A program made the position numbers and the translations under genes. DNA of 64,000 nucleotides from the NCBI GenBank assembly GCA_963965975.1, contig OZ014417.1, forward strand, positions 4,507,821 to 4,571,820, given 5' to 3'. Positions within the stretch are counted from its first letter, which is position 1. Every line of letters begins with the position of its first letter. The notes beneath the pieces were generated by a model that saw nothing but the letters and a program-made list of their open reading frames with translations, was not told the origin of the DNA and ran no database searches. This document shows, one piece after another, positions 50,401-62,700 of the stretch. Source of the DNA: Xestospongia bergquistia (Eukaryota; Porifera; Demospongiae; Haplosclerida; Petrosiidae).

Positions 50401-52253
50401 ACAGTAGTATTGCCTATATAGGGATAGTCCAGATTGTCTGTTAAAATGTATTGGCAGAAAACAATGATTTATTCATTCGAAACTGGTCAAAATCTTTCAA
50501 TTCTTTGCATTGCTTCTTTCTATAATGATCCTTTCATTATGACTTAGGTATAGGTTAAGACAACATTTCTAGTCATAACAGACATAATTGGCCAAATATT
50601 GAATTTGTTCATATTTCTTCTTCTGCCTCTGCCTCTGCTTTATAGTTCACAATAACTCACAGTTTGGACGCCAAATTCACAGAGGTAAAATGCTCAGTTG
50701 GCCTTCTGTAAGTCTTATTATGAGTGCTTCAAAAAGAATCTTAGGAAGCCATTTTTATGAATATATATTTTTTAAATTTGATTTTTGACAGGAGTGTCTC
50801 TTGAGCCTGTGGCTAGTCTATCAGGGATTCCTGTTTGGGCCACAATACACAAATACTAACAACAATATTGAAGTACATACAGATACAAAAAATTACGAAA
50901 CAGTAATAATTTAATTTGAAACACTATGTACCTTCAAGTATGTCATAAAAGTTTTTATATTTTTTATATTTCTCAAACACTCTGGCAGTCTGTAATAATT
51001 TTTAACAGAAAAGAAATGGATATTTTACTGTAGCTAAACTGAAGGACAGTCTCCTACTTCTGGCAGTAAATATAGAATATTTCATGTTTTAATGCTCAGC
51101 TTAGAGGAAAACCCAGGATTATTATTGTATGACTGATAAATTAGTAACTGTAAGGCTAGCTACAATGCATTGAATTAAGTATTCCTTGTTGTCTAAAACT
51201 CATGATGGAATAATTATTCTGTACCTGTGCTATTATGTAGACTAAGTGATGATTCAATTGTCATCCTATTATATAGGTTGAATTCTTTATATTGGACTGA
51301 TATTACCCATTCCTACCTTTACTTAATTTTTTAAATAATGTTTATTTACTCGTAATATTACAGATACCTCTGAAGATGATAACACCATCACATATTAAAA
51401 CTCATGTTGATGAGCCTCCTGGAGTGCTCTGTGGAAACTTTTACAAGTAGGTTTACCAACTCTATAATTTGAATCTTTTATAACAGTGGAGCATAAATAG
51501 TCTGTTGCTAGTTGCTCATTTAAAAGACAGTAACAATTTATGGTTACTTCCTATTTGATCTTGCTTCAAATTTTATAGCATTCCCATGCACAATTCATTA
51601 AACTTTAGGGACTTCAGATTAATTACAATGGGTACTAACATGTAATACATATCAACATCAATAATATTACTTAGCTATTTGGCTATTTTAACAATAACAA
51701 TTACATTACCTTAATAGTTACAAGTCAATTTTTATGGCATAGTGAGTGTTCTGCCTGGTACATTTTGCAGTCCTAAGAAAATTTGTATTCCATGTGTGTA
51801 TTGCTTTATCATCTTACTCTATTGTTGTATGTATCAACAACAATGCATAAAATAAAATTAAATTACAAGCACTGACTGCATCAGAAGCAATAAATTTAAT
51901 TATTCTACTGGAAGACCTTTGATCTACACATCTAGATACATTCCATAAAGTCTTTACAATTACCATGTATAGATTGTTGATAGTTTCTAGTTAGTCTAGA
52001 ATAACATCAACAATTTTATTATCTTAGTACACATTTAATCATCTTGATCCATATCAAATCTTATTAATTTAATTTTCTTAGGGATATTAAGGGTGGAAGT
52101 GATGGTACTACTCCAGGATACGTAAATGAGATTTATTGTATTTATGAACCTCACATATCTTTAGATGATGCTACAAAAGAGTGTAAAACTCTGGCCATCT
52201 CATTATGGATGAACACAAAGCAATCATTGGCACCATTCCCTCTTATTAATTAA
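41414..52253 (+). CDS. HPS1: HPS1, BLOC-3 subunit (Rab32/38 exchange factor)
   Basis: The start MKGLIVFNEATDISFYSVDS matches the HPS1 N-terminus. Exons downstream follow the family in order: FDDQVFVAVNGDGTESEE and VRKLYVFNRIMALLYGPV (42.8-42.95 kb; human has [20 protein letters not shown]), LLLVGSKILAIYGG (44.05 kb), an acidic linker at 44.5-45.9 kb, LQLNQGVFIPHV (47.5 kb), KLKELHFFRYLEKTLKEEL (48 kb), GMVHFAFVDRSFDELTSPS (49.4 kb; human GLVHFIYVDR), MVHRAQNYLANGYTSQTW (49.6 kb), PPGVLCGNFYK (51.4 kb) and the end ISLWMNTKQSLAPFPLIN (stop 52251-52253). An AATAAA at 52354-52359 follows. With HPS4 it forms BLOC-3, the exchange factor for Rab32/Rab38 in lysosome-related organelle formation. The frame is open to 41273, but MKG is the family start. 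Several introns exceed 1 kb, longer than in neighbours, and one holds a hAT remnant. Confidence 0.88.
46215..46762 (-). mobile_element. Decayed hAT transposon remnant in an HPS1 intron
   Basis: The ends CAGTGGCTTAGACA (46215-46228) and the reverse complement of 46749-46762 match at 13 of 14 positions, and GTATA directly flanks both sides as a 5-base target duplication. Inside, on the minus strand at about 46430-46580, lies the C-terminal dimerisation (hATC) segment of a hAT transposase: SERSFSTLKRLYTYLHSS, NNCLLLHIHKDYTDNLDLL, ending EFVKRKL and a stop. A frameshift separates the upstream TVPI from SSSTSERSF, and the catalytic part is gone. The C-rich subterminal run near 46700-46747 also fits this type of element. 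It is inactive. Confidence 0.8.
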
Positions 52254-52613
52254 CTAATAATTATTGTTTTTATTTCTTTTACTGGTATGTGGAATTATTG
52301 TCACATATGCTGTTTATTATGAAATTACCTTGTTAATAATTAAAACTAAAGTGAATAAAATTGTCCCTGTCTTTAGTTTAGTTATTATTCAATCCAAATA
52401 ATGCTGACATAAAGTGCTATGTTTTGGCTAGGGAGGCAAGGGTATAACACAACTAGCTATTATAAAGTGACAAGAGTAAATTATTTTGAGGTAAAGCTGA
52501 TTGAACTATAATATAATTTCGCTCACATAATTGTTGTTGGAATCTGTCCTTTCCAGGGGATGTACGTGCATTATCGTATACTATAATTATGTCTAAATCC
52601 CATGTGTTATGGC

Positions 52614-53000
52614 GACTGGGTACATTTAGAAGACAAAACGAAGAAAGATTTGCGAGATAGAGATAGAGATGAAGACAAAACAGAGACGGTAGAAGGAAGA
52701 TAAGAAAGTCTTACAAATGAAACACAGACGAAGGGAACGAAAAGCAGCAGAAGAAAGGCTTGCGAGAATGCAAGAGACAAAAAAAGATGAAGAGAAGCAG
52801 AGATAGTTGAAGAAAGACGAGAAAAGCTTGCAAGAGACAAAGAGTACAGAATGAAGAAAATAAATTAAGACTTGCAAAAGACAACCTGACAACAAGGGAA
52901 GGAATACAAGCATAGAGTATAGATAAGAGTTAAGAAAGACTGGAGAGAAAACAGAGACCAACCATTGAATATATTGAAGAGAGACATACAGGAAGTGAGA
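52614..53000 (+). pseudogene. Decayed charged-repeat ORF, possibly transposon-derived
   Basis: The plus strand is strongly purine-rich and reads as broken Glu/Arg/Lys-rich repeats such as RERKAAEERLARMQETKKDE and KLARDKEYRMKK, interrupted by several stops and frame changes. Charged repeats built on RLARxRE units occur in the N-terminal parts of Helitron-type and other transposon proteins in invertebrates, so this may be a mobile-element relic. No helicase or transposase motif is left to prove it. The long minus-strand open frames here are shadows of the purine bias. Confidence 0.35.
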
Positions 53001-53284
53001 TATGAAGAAACTAGTGATAATTGCCACATGGGAACTAACAACATATCAAAATAACTCTGAGCTTTTCAGATACAAATTCATTTACTATGGGTTGTGATCT
53101 GTGTCAAAATTAATAAGTACAATATTAAAATTAGCAACCATGTATTTACGCATTGACTGGAATGCCAACTTACTTCTAGGAGGAACAAAATAGATGCCAT
53201 CCTGCCCATAGTTATTATATATGGGTATTAAGATGCATTATTCAATGATTATGTAACTTACTTAAATGTTTTCTGTCTATCACA

Positions 53285-53338
53285 TAGTCTCACGTAGCCA
53301 TCTTTCCAATAGTGGGAGGGGCTGGCTATGCGAGACTA
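53285..53338. mobile_element. 54-base MITE-like insertion
   Basis: TAGTCTCACGTAGCC at the left end and TAGTCTCGCATAGCC as the reverse complement of the right end form inverted repeats (13 of 15 matching). The 9-base sequence TCTATCACA flanks both sides (53276-53284 and 53339-53347) as a target-site duplication. At only 54 bases it consists of little but its two ends. Confidence 0.6.
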
Positions 53339-53755
53339 TCTATCACATTGGTGTCAGTTAGTATGGAATATTGCTGATGTCCATAATTTAATAATCCCAA
53401 ACCTGTTTCTTCTGAGAACATCATGGATCAAATTATTATCATTCATAACATGCTTTTTTGTTAAAATGAGTTGGTTCATAATCACTAAATTGTTATATAT
53501 AAAACGTGCTATGAAAGAATTGTTTAACATGTTCATAAGTTGCTTGCTCAGCTTTATCCCCACTAAATATTCTACATTGTCCCAGTATTTTGCTGTCATT
53601 AACTCTTTCAGCAAATAAAACCAATACTTGCGTATACTCAAGTCACATATATATAAAATTTTCAAATATTTATTAATGAAGTAATATAAAAGTAAATATT
53701 TAAACCTGTTTTACTAAAGTAATCAAAATTAAAGGACAAGAACCTGACAACGATA

Positions 53756-56700
53756 CTATGTTTGCATTGGTTCAACATTAGGCATGGGTAAACCGGGAGC
53801 TACTGACATTACAGGAGTCACTGCTCCTAGTGGTCTACTATCAACACTAGATGAACCTACACTATGGACCAAACACCTTAGTCTCATTTTAAGAGGAGAG
53901 TGCAGAGAAGTTACAATTTTTTCAATTTCATCCTTTTTAAAATCACCAATGTGCATATATTTGATGTGATATCTAATAAAAATGTTAAGGAATGATAATT
54001 ACAACTATATAGACATAACAAACTAGAACTGTCTCATATCAAATCTTTCACCCAATCAATTATTACTTGCAAATCTGACAAGCAATCTATTAACAAGATT
54101 TACCTCTACCCATAAGACTAATGGTGGAAATGATGTGCAATATTCGTTAGCATGTACTGTACGTAATTGACTATTTCTGGATACAATAAATCACAGATAG
54201 GGTCACAATTCTGAATTAATCCTTCTTGTACTTGATCCACTTTATAAATGAACTGATAGAGTTCAATAACTAGCTACATTAAAAGGAAACAACATTATTT
54301 TGCAAACTGGTTGGTGCACAGAAAAGCATGATTAATCAATATTATCATAACAACAAGGACAATGAATGTTGTAGCTATTATTAATGACACCACGACAACA
54401 CATTGGTAATCAGACCACTACAGAAAAAGAATTGATTTTGGACTTACTTGTAGCAATAATGTCGGCTTTTCTGATGCCAGTCTATTCATTATTGGTCCAA
54501 GAAAATGACACAAGTATAGTACTTGAAGTTCATTGTTTAAAATAGGCTTCAATTTGACTTGCAACCAACTATAGAAACAAAAGAGAGTTTACTTGAAATT
54601 TTAGAAAGGACCAGCTAACTCACATCAAAAGTCCAGAAGTAGCAGTTATATTGGAATGATGAAGAAAAGCATGGCCTAAATTTAGAAGACAACCTGGTCG
54701 AGTAGATATAGCAAAAAGGTCAAGATAGCTTTGACTACTGCTTATGGGTATTGTAAAGGGAGGTGATTGAAGTGTAGATGTAATATCATCATACAATACT
54801 GAGGTGTAAGTGTCCTAAAAGAAAATAGCAATATCAAACATTGAACAACAAAATATAAGTGCACTGTTCTAGTTCTGCTACACTCATGACAAGATCATTA
54901 AATTAGCAGTAGCAATAATCATTGAATAAGTTTATGTTGATAATTATTATACTGTACAAGACTATTGAAATTCAACAACCAATGCAGCCACCATTATAGA
55001 ATTTCACTTACAGGTAGAACTGAAAGCAGAGCTCCAGCAACATTGAAAATGGATAATTTATCTTCACAATGTGAAGATGACACGCTATAGAAATTAAACA
55101 TAATAATTATAACTTAATAAGCATTAGTGTATTATGATCAAGTTTGTTTATCGTCCAGTAAGGCTTGGAATTATAGTTCCAAAAATGTACATAACATTCA
55201 AATATAAGCAATTTTTGATAAAAATATTTTAGCAACACAGTGAACATTACTTACATTGCTACAATAGCATCAACAAAATGTTTCAGAGTGACTGCTGCGC
55301 TGTAAGGCAAAGACATAACTTCCAATGCTGATGTAATCAGCAGCGAACAAACTGGGCTAGCAAACTCATTTAAGGGCCAACTCATATGAGGATACAAAGG
55401 TGTTAGTGGTATTAGAACTAGAAAAGAAGTTAATCACAAGATAGTTTGTTTGACTGGTACCTTTAATCAGTTGAGAAAGGAGAGAGTTCCAATATTCTGG
55501 TGTTGGCTTCCAAGGATCAGATGACTTTCCAATGATGTATTTTTGAAACAAGAGACTGAAGCACCTGTAATGATGTGTATAAAATGAATAATTAATAACC
55601 AATCATATGTCTCTCACATGTGATTTGTCAACCAATCTTGAGGGATAGACCCTAACAAAAATACATATAACATGGAGTGTCCTATTTACTATACTTTACC
55701 CAATATAGTAGAAACAATGTGATATTTGAGTTGAGGATGGTCTATCAATGAATTAGAATAGTAGTGTAGAAGTATATACAAAAAGTAGACAGGGTGATCT
55801 ACAAAAAAGTTAATCAAACAGAAAGTTGTAATTATAATTAATATTGTAATACTAACCATGGTACTTATATAGATCTTTATATTTGTCTAGTAGTTTTACC
55901 AGTAATGGCTGATATAGATCAGGAGCCTCCACCATACGTTGAATAGTGACATCTAACACCTAATTTATGAACACAATAATAGTAATAACCAATGATACTT
56001 GTATTTATATGATACATTAACGATAACCCAGAAAATTATAAAACATTGTGTAATTGTGCTCATTTAAGCAACGTTACACTAAAATATTATAAACACCACC
56101 ATAGAATTATGCTCCAATGAAGTCAAGCATCAATGTAAAGGTAATCTTTTTTAAACTCTATTATTAATATCTTGCAGACCTGCACAGTAAAACTAATAAC
56201 AAAACTTTCCTATATTGAGATTAAACATTTGCTCTGTCAGTAAATTACTTTGATACAGTACAAAAGTCTAATAAAGTGTGTGTACTCACCGGAAGTATTC
56301 TTAGGCAAACATTGCCTAAATAAAGAAATAATGAAAATGAATGTAGTAACATTTATCATGAAAAGAGTATAATTGAAAAGCCATCCTACAAGATGCTGAC
56401 TTCACAATGAAATATGAACCAAAACTACGTGTACATATGAAGGTTATAAAATTAGCAGTAGTTTCTGTATAAGACTATAGCTATAGTATAGAATCATTGA
56501 AATAAAGGCAGAGAAGTAAGCTAGCAACAAAGATATCAGATGCTAGAGAGAAGCTTCAAGTATGATCAGTCACAGCCATTGTCATACCACTCCATCATTA
56601 GTTAAAAAGATGTGGTTCAATTTCATTTGCCACTTTGATCATTGCATACAACAAGACAATAAAATGATGAAAACATAAATACCCTGTTACATATATACAT

Positions 56701-59700
56701 TATATAACACATGGTCCAAACTGATAATAAAACTGCTTGGCACACACAGTATTTCAGGCAAAAAGAGTTGCATATGAACTTACCAAAGAATATGGTAACT
56801 GGAGATGATACTGTCCCAGTACCAGAGGTATCAAAAGTAAAACATTCAGGATAAGACTAAAAAATATTTTATAAACATTACAATAAACAATTACTACTTA
56901 CACTAAGGTAACAGTTGTGTTTTTCTCCCCAATTTGATTCATTCCACACTTCAAATGGAACCTAAAAACAAGTCATACTTTATGTGATGATATGAACTCA
57001 ATATCATCAAGTTGTTATAATTACTGTCAGATATATTATTGTTTCAAGTTACTAAATACAACACATTACATAAAAGATAGTAAATGCATCACATTTTACA
57101 TCAACACTAACAAGAGAAGAGTTGATAGAATTAATATCACTCACAGTGTTTATGAAGTCTGTAATCCTGTTTGTCAGTTCCTCCATCATCAACAACTGAT
57201 ACACAAGATTTATACTCACAACAGCATCTTTCCCTCCATAACTACGCCACAGCTAAAAAACATAAAATGGTTGTGTTCGTTATGCAACACACAATGTTCA
57301 GTTGATCTAGTACATTGACTACCCCTCACCAGTATGACTTAAAGAAACTCATACAGTGAATATATATGTATCAGATATTATATGAAAACTTTTCTTGTGA
57401 TCACAACATAATTATGCATGATTGTTCTAATATCTACATTTATATACCATTAACTCACTAAGCAAAGGAGGAGTCTGTCAAGAGGATATAAGAAATATTT
57501 CCATACAAGATTATTAAGACATTTGGCCACACTCATAAATTGTGGATTACTAGAAGAGGCAGGCTGAGGACAGGTGTAGACAACATAATCTATCAAAGTT
57601 CGAAGAAGACTGGTTTGCTTTTTAGGAGAGAGACGAAGTCGCTGAAGAAGTCTTTTAAAAAAATAAAAATAAAAATTCTATAACATATGAACAATACATA
57701 GATATAGCATTATGTTAGTACCAATGAAAAAAAAATGGGAGTAGCTATAACATAACAATAGAAGGATCATAGAGGCTGACTAGCTAGATGGAGGTACTGT
57801 CAATGCCAATACTTTTCTACATGGGCAGTCACGTTTCTATGTCATCTTGAAAATTTAGGTCTCTCTGATATACCTTGCAACTAGTGGAGTAACTTGACTT
57901 GAAACTAGTAGTTGCTTCCACATCACACTAAAACAAGAAAATTATTATAATTATCACAACATCTATAATATTAATACCAAAATATATAAAGACTAGAATC
58001 TCCTTCAGAGTATAGTTGCTGCAACTCCATTTCTGCCATACCTACAATTGATTAAATGTCACAAGCTGAGATACAAACAAGTATTTAACTGACTAGTTAG
58101 TTTTTGATATTCTTCTTCCACACGAGATATTAAAGTTTGATGAGACTGTTGAGCAGAAGGAAGAGTAGCAGGACATTGACAATGTTGTCGTATAGGAGCA
58201 GGAAGAAAAGCAAGTGAGCTCTCTGGCCATCTACAATGCTCAAGTACAAGTGTTACGATAAGAAATGTCCTACTGACAGAAATATTGAGTTAGAGTGAAT
58301 ACGCTCTAGGTCTTTAAACAAATTTTCCAGCCAAGAGCCAAGATCTACTCCTAATATAAGGAAGAGAGTAAAGACGATAGTAATGTTTATAGAGTATTAT
58401 TAAGACAGACCTGTATAAATACTTATCTACCAATCATTTGACCACTTACTAGATATACAAATAGATTGAGCTAGCACTAATAATAAAACTTTATTAAGTT
58501 CATCAGAATCAGTATAAAACAACTAATGAGGAATTGATAAATACACATTATTAACAAATATCATGTACCAGTACTTCATATAGAACTCACTTGTTTAGGA
58601 TCAGTTGGACTTTTTATTAACTGAAATGGTAACTCATTACTTACAAGACCAAGAAGAAGATGGAGAGCTGTGTCTTCTGCACTGAATAGAGGAAAATAAA
58701 GTGAGTATGATATGAGCTTTAGGTGAGTAAGAATGTAATAGCTACATTTAATCATAATAATTACTGATAAACTTTAACATACACAATCCATGTCTAGTAG
58801 AGGCATAATTAACAAACAAATTTAAGTCCAAAGTACTAAAGACACCTTTGATAATTGCATACAATAAAACAATGAAAATGATGCATGTACATGTTATCTA
58901 TATAATATCTAAAAAAAATTTAAGACTGGCTGACATGCAAAGTGATAAAAAGAGTATCAAAGTTATTGCTATTGAGACAAGAGGCTAAGTTATTTAGACA
59001 ACCAGTTCATTTTCTAAAGCAGTCAAAATAAGACTCTGGCTTACAAAAGCAGATAAAGACTAATAATCATGATTTAAACATTGTACTATCCCTGTATATG
59101 TAGTGCATTCCTGATAAACATCCTCTAAGAAGGTCTAAACTCCATACATAATTATCAAGATAGTTGATGCTCCTTCATTTAATTCTGTTATAAATGTGTA
59201 GATTATACAGTTACAACTGTATATAGCACATTAAATTCTCAATTTTTACCATATAAACAGTTGCATTGGTATAATGCTCACACCAGCAATAGAGTGTAGT
59301 AATATCAAAATCTGAAAACGAAACTGGATCTGAAGCTGGTAGTGAAAACGATAGCTTATCATTTCAAGTAGAGACTGTAACATGGTCCAGTCCTGCATTT
59401 TAAAAACCACTGGAATAAGCTGAGCTATAATGCAAAACATATACACATAAACATCTAAAATTCTGTCCAATCATCATCTGACTTACATTGAAAATTTTTA
59501 GTTCCTGACCACAATAGAACACGGCTAAATGTCTCTAGCAATGCTGGTGTCACCAGCTGTGAGTCAGCACCTTGAGACTGTTTAACAGATGAATCAGCAG
59601 CTCTCATCATCTGTACTTTAATTTTATCAGACATCCTAAGACAGAAGACATTATATTTAAAGGGTTTAGGCAAAAGCATGACACATTTATGCATAATGAA

Positions 59701-62700
59701 AAGTTATATATACTTTGTCACAATTAATCAAATCATTGCAAGTGCACTAAATAACAAGGCTACTGAACCTTGTATATAATAATATTCATGACTATATATT
59801 AACCACACTACAGTCATCTTACTTTGCTTTAGCATAAGATACTATCCAATTAACACAAGACATAGGAAGTGGGTGAGGACTGACCCAATCATCCCAGTCA
59901 GATCCAGTTAAAGATGATCCAAGTAAAGTAGAATAAATTGCATTATTAGATTCATTGATTAAACAAACTAACAAAAGAGACAAAACATAAAAGAATATAC
60001 AAACAAGTTGACAGTTTCCATTTGCTTCTAATTGAGTGTGAATCTAATTCTACTTTCACACTTCAAATTGGATCTTAAGTTGTAGGTAATAGAAAAAATG
60101 GGAGGACTACATAGAAGCGAGTTTAAAAATCACACTTAACTTTCATAATACAAAACAATTCCCTAGCTATATATTACAAGAACACAAGTCTTACATGCAT
60201 TTAGAAGGACTGCAATGATATAACAAGGAGGACAATAAACTGGTGTTGATAACAAACTATCCATCTGTTCCTGTATAAATCTACAACACATGTGAAATGA
60301 TCATTGAACTGTCAGTTTAACATACAGCAAATGTTTATTTAGAGCACGTGGTGGTTCAGAATGTAACTGTAAATTACCAGATTGAGCCTAAATAAATACA
60401 AACTGTGAATTTATTTCCAATAATAATTAACTGTATATAGTGTACTGAAATTAACAGTACTGAAATTACATCCTTTACCTTTTCAAGATTATGTATGTAA
60501 ACTCATTATTGTTCTGATGTAAACAGATCAATTTATTCACTAGTACAGTTAAAGGTTTAAAGGGTGGGTCTAGTTACAACAGTACAATGTGTAACTTATA
60601 AAGATGATATGCGACAGGTAAGTATATATTACATATATACATATAATATGGACTGGCGATATCCTGATACTATTACTTCTATCTGTTACCTTTTTAGATA
60701 GTAAATTCCAAAGACATGCAGCTGCAAATTCATAGACACATTGTGAACTAGAGGTGTCAGGCACTGGCAAAGGCTAGAGGAAGTAAGAAACAATTGACAC
60801 CAAGTACATAATAACTACAAACATAAGTAGCTTTGTTCTGTAAACTGTAGTGCATGAGAGGAACCTGGAAAACATAAACACATGAAATCCATACATGGCC
60901 ATTCTTGACATCAAGATGTAATGTGTAGTTTACACATGACTACTATCACATAATAAATATACTGTGCATACTTACACTTTCATCAGCATAGAGAGTATTA
61001 ATGATAGTACAAACAACATTTGATTCTTCTTGTGAAATATTTCCTTCTTTATTAGTGACATTCCCAGACAAGAAATGTAGTAGCAGCCACATTAAAAAGC
61101 AACGTCCCCGTGGTAAATTACAACCACTTAGCTGAACAAACTCATTAAATCAATAAGGAGCTGTGTTTATTGTATGTACCTGATCATTGACATCATTAAG
61201 GATTTTTGTAGAATTAATAACTTGTATGAGAGCTAGTACTGAGAACTGATTAGCCAAGTGACTCCATGTTAATAAAACTGCTTCCTCATTTTTCCACTCT
61301 TCAGTTACTTTCATCGCTTCTAAAATCAGACGAGACATACACTCTTCTAGGAGAGGATGAGGGCGTGGCTAAAAAAGATACATGTAATAAACCTATAATT
61401 GTGGAGTCGTTGATAATAAGACACAGCAGGAGGAGTTTGGACAAGCACTATGTGTATTAATTCTTATATTGAACATGACTATATAGTTAACAAGTTATTG
61501 AATATCTCACATAAACTTTTTGTGTACATACTAGATTGTGTAAGGATGATAAAACACAATCATCCTTGCCCTGACATTGATATTGATTCAGCCATCATCC
61601 ATTCTTTGCTGTTACATACACCTGTATTAACACTTACTTGTTTATTCAGACTCAACATAGAGATAACATAGTCTTTGCTTGCTTGTTGAGCTAGTACTTT
61701 GTAAATGAGCTCCTTACAAGGAGCTTGTAATGTCTATATTAAAAGATATTAATACTAAATAGCAAAGTATACATGTACCTCTGGGTAAGGCAATCTACCA
61801 GGCAATACAACACTAGTCTTCACAGGATCAAGCTTCCAAGCACTGCCAGACATACTTGATCCACCCACCATTGGTATAAGATGAGATAACACTAAAATAC
61901 AGTCAATACATACTTATATAGAGAAAGCACTTACTGTTGCCAGATACAAGATGAGCTAGTACTTCCATGCTACCATTCAAGGTGGAAGTAATGTCTCTGA
62001 GAGCCTAAAAATCAGTATTTATACATAAAGGCAACAATGGATGTTACCCAATGTGGATGTTGCTCAGGATTAGAATATCGAAGTTGGATCTGAAACAACA
62101 AGAAATGCAAATGAAAAGGGAAACATTGTTAAAAATGTAAGCAAAAACATTAACTTTAGTTAAATTTTTGCTAGAGACTTTTAGTAAAACAAAAGAGCCA
62201 TCAGTGACAACTCCAACATTAGCCATCTGCTTCTACTGAAATGATTACCCCATAAACCAGATACAATCAAAATTGATCATAAACAATTTTAAACGAAGAC
62301 ACACATACAAATTGTTATGTCATTACCACACACCTCATCATGAGCAATATAGGCAGGTAAGAGTGCAGCATTCCTGTCCAACATATAAGCTAAAACCTAT
62401 AAAAAGTACATATAAACGAGAGTTTCAGTGGTAATGAATGATAACCAATACATCATGCTGAAAACAACACGACAGACAAGAAAGACATAAGAAGATAGTT
62501 ATCACAAAAATTAGATACACATGGGTAAAGCATCAATGAACTTTCAAAAGATTATTTTTGAATTTGTCACTGCCTCAGTTATTACACTACTATATGAAAG
62601 ATCATGTTATCTTAAATCTTAAACAAAAGCATTATACTATTGACCATGCATGCATGACCCAATGCAAAGTAATTAATAATACAAATGTTAGTCATTTGTG

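Larger units (their letters stand above)
52254..53755. other. Spacer between convergent HPS1 and MED23
   Basis: It contains the HPS1 polyadenylation signal, a purine-rich decayed coding stretch (about 52614-53000) and a 54-base MITE-like insertion (53285-53338). Open frames on both strands at 53328-53665 are AT-rich and match nothing. Confidence 0.5.

Noticed and set aside
52607-53027. Two long overlapping minus-strand open frames rich in Ser, Leu and Phe
   Set aside because: They are the complement of a purine-rich stretch; pyrimidine-rich DNA has few stop codons, so the frames are shadows.
53328-53665. Overlapping open frames of about 100 residues on both strands
   Set aside because: AT-rich, no family signal, and one begins inside the 54-base MITE-like insertion.
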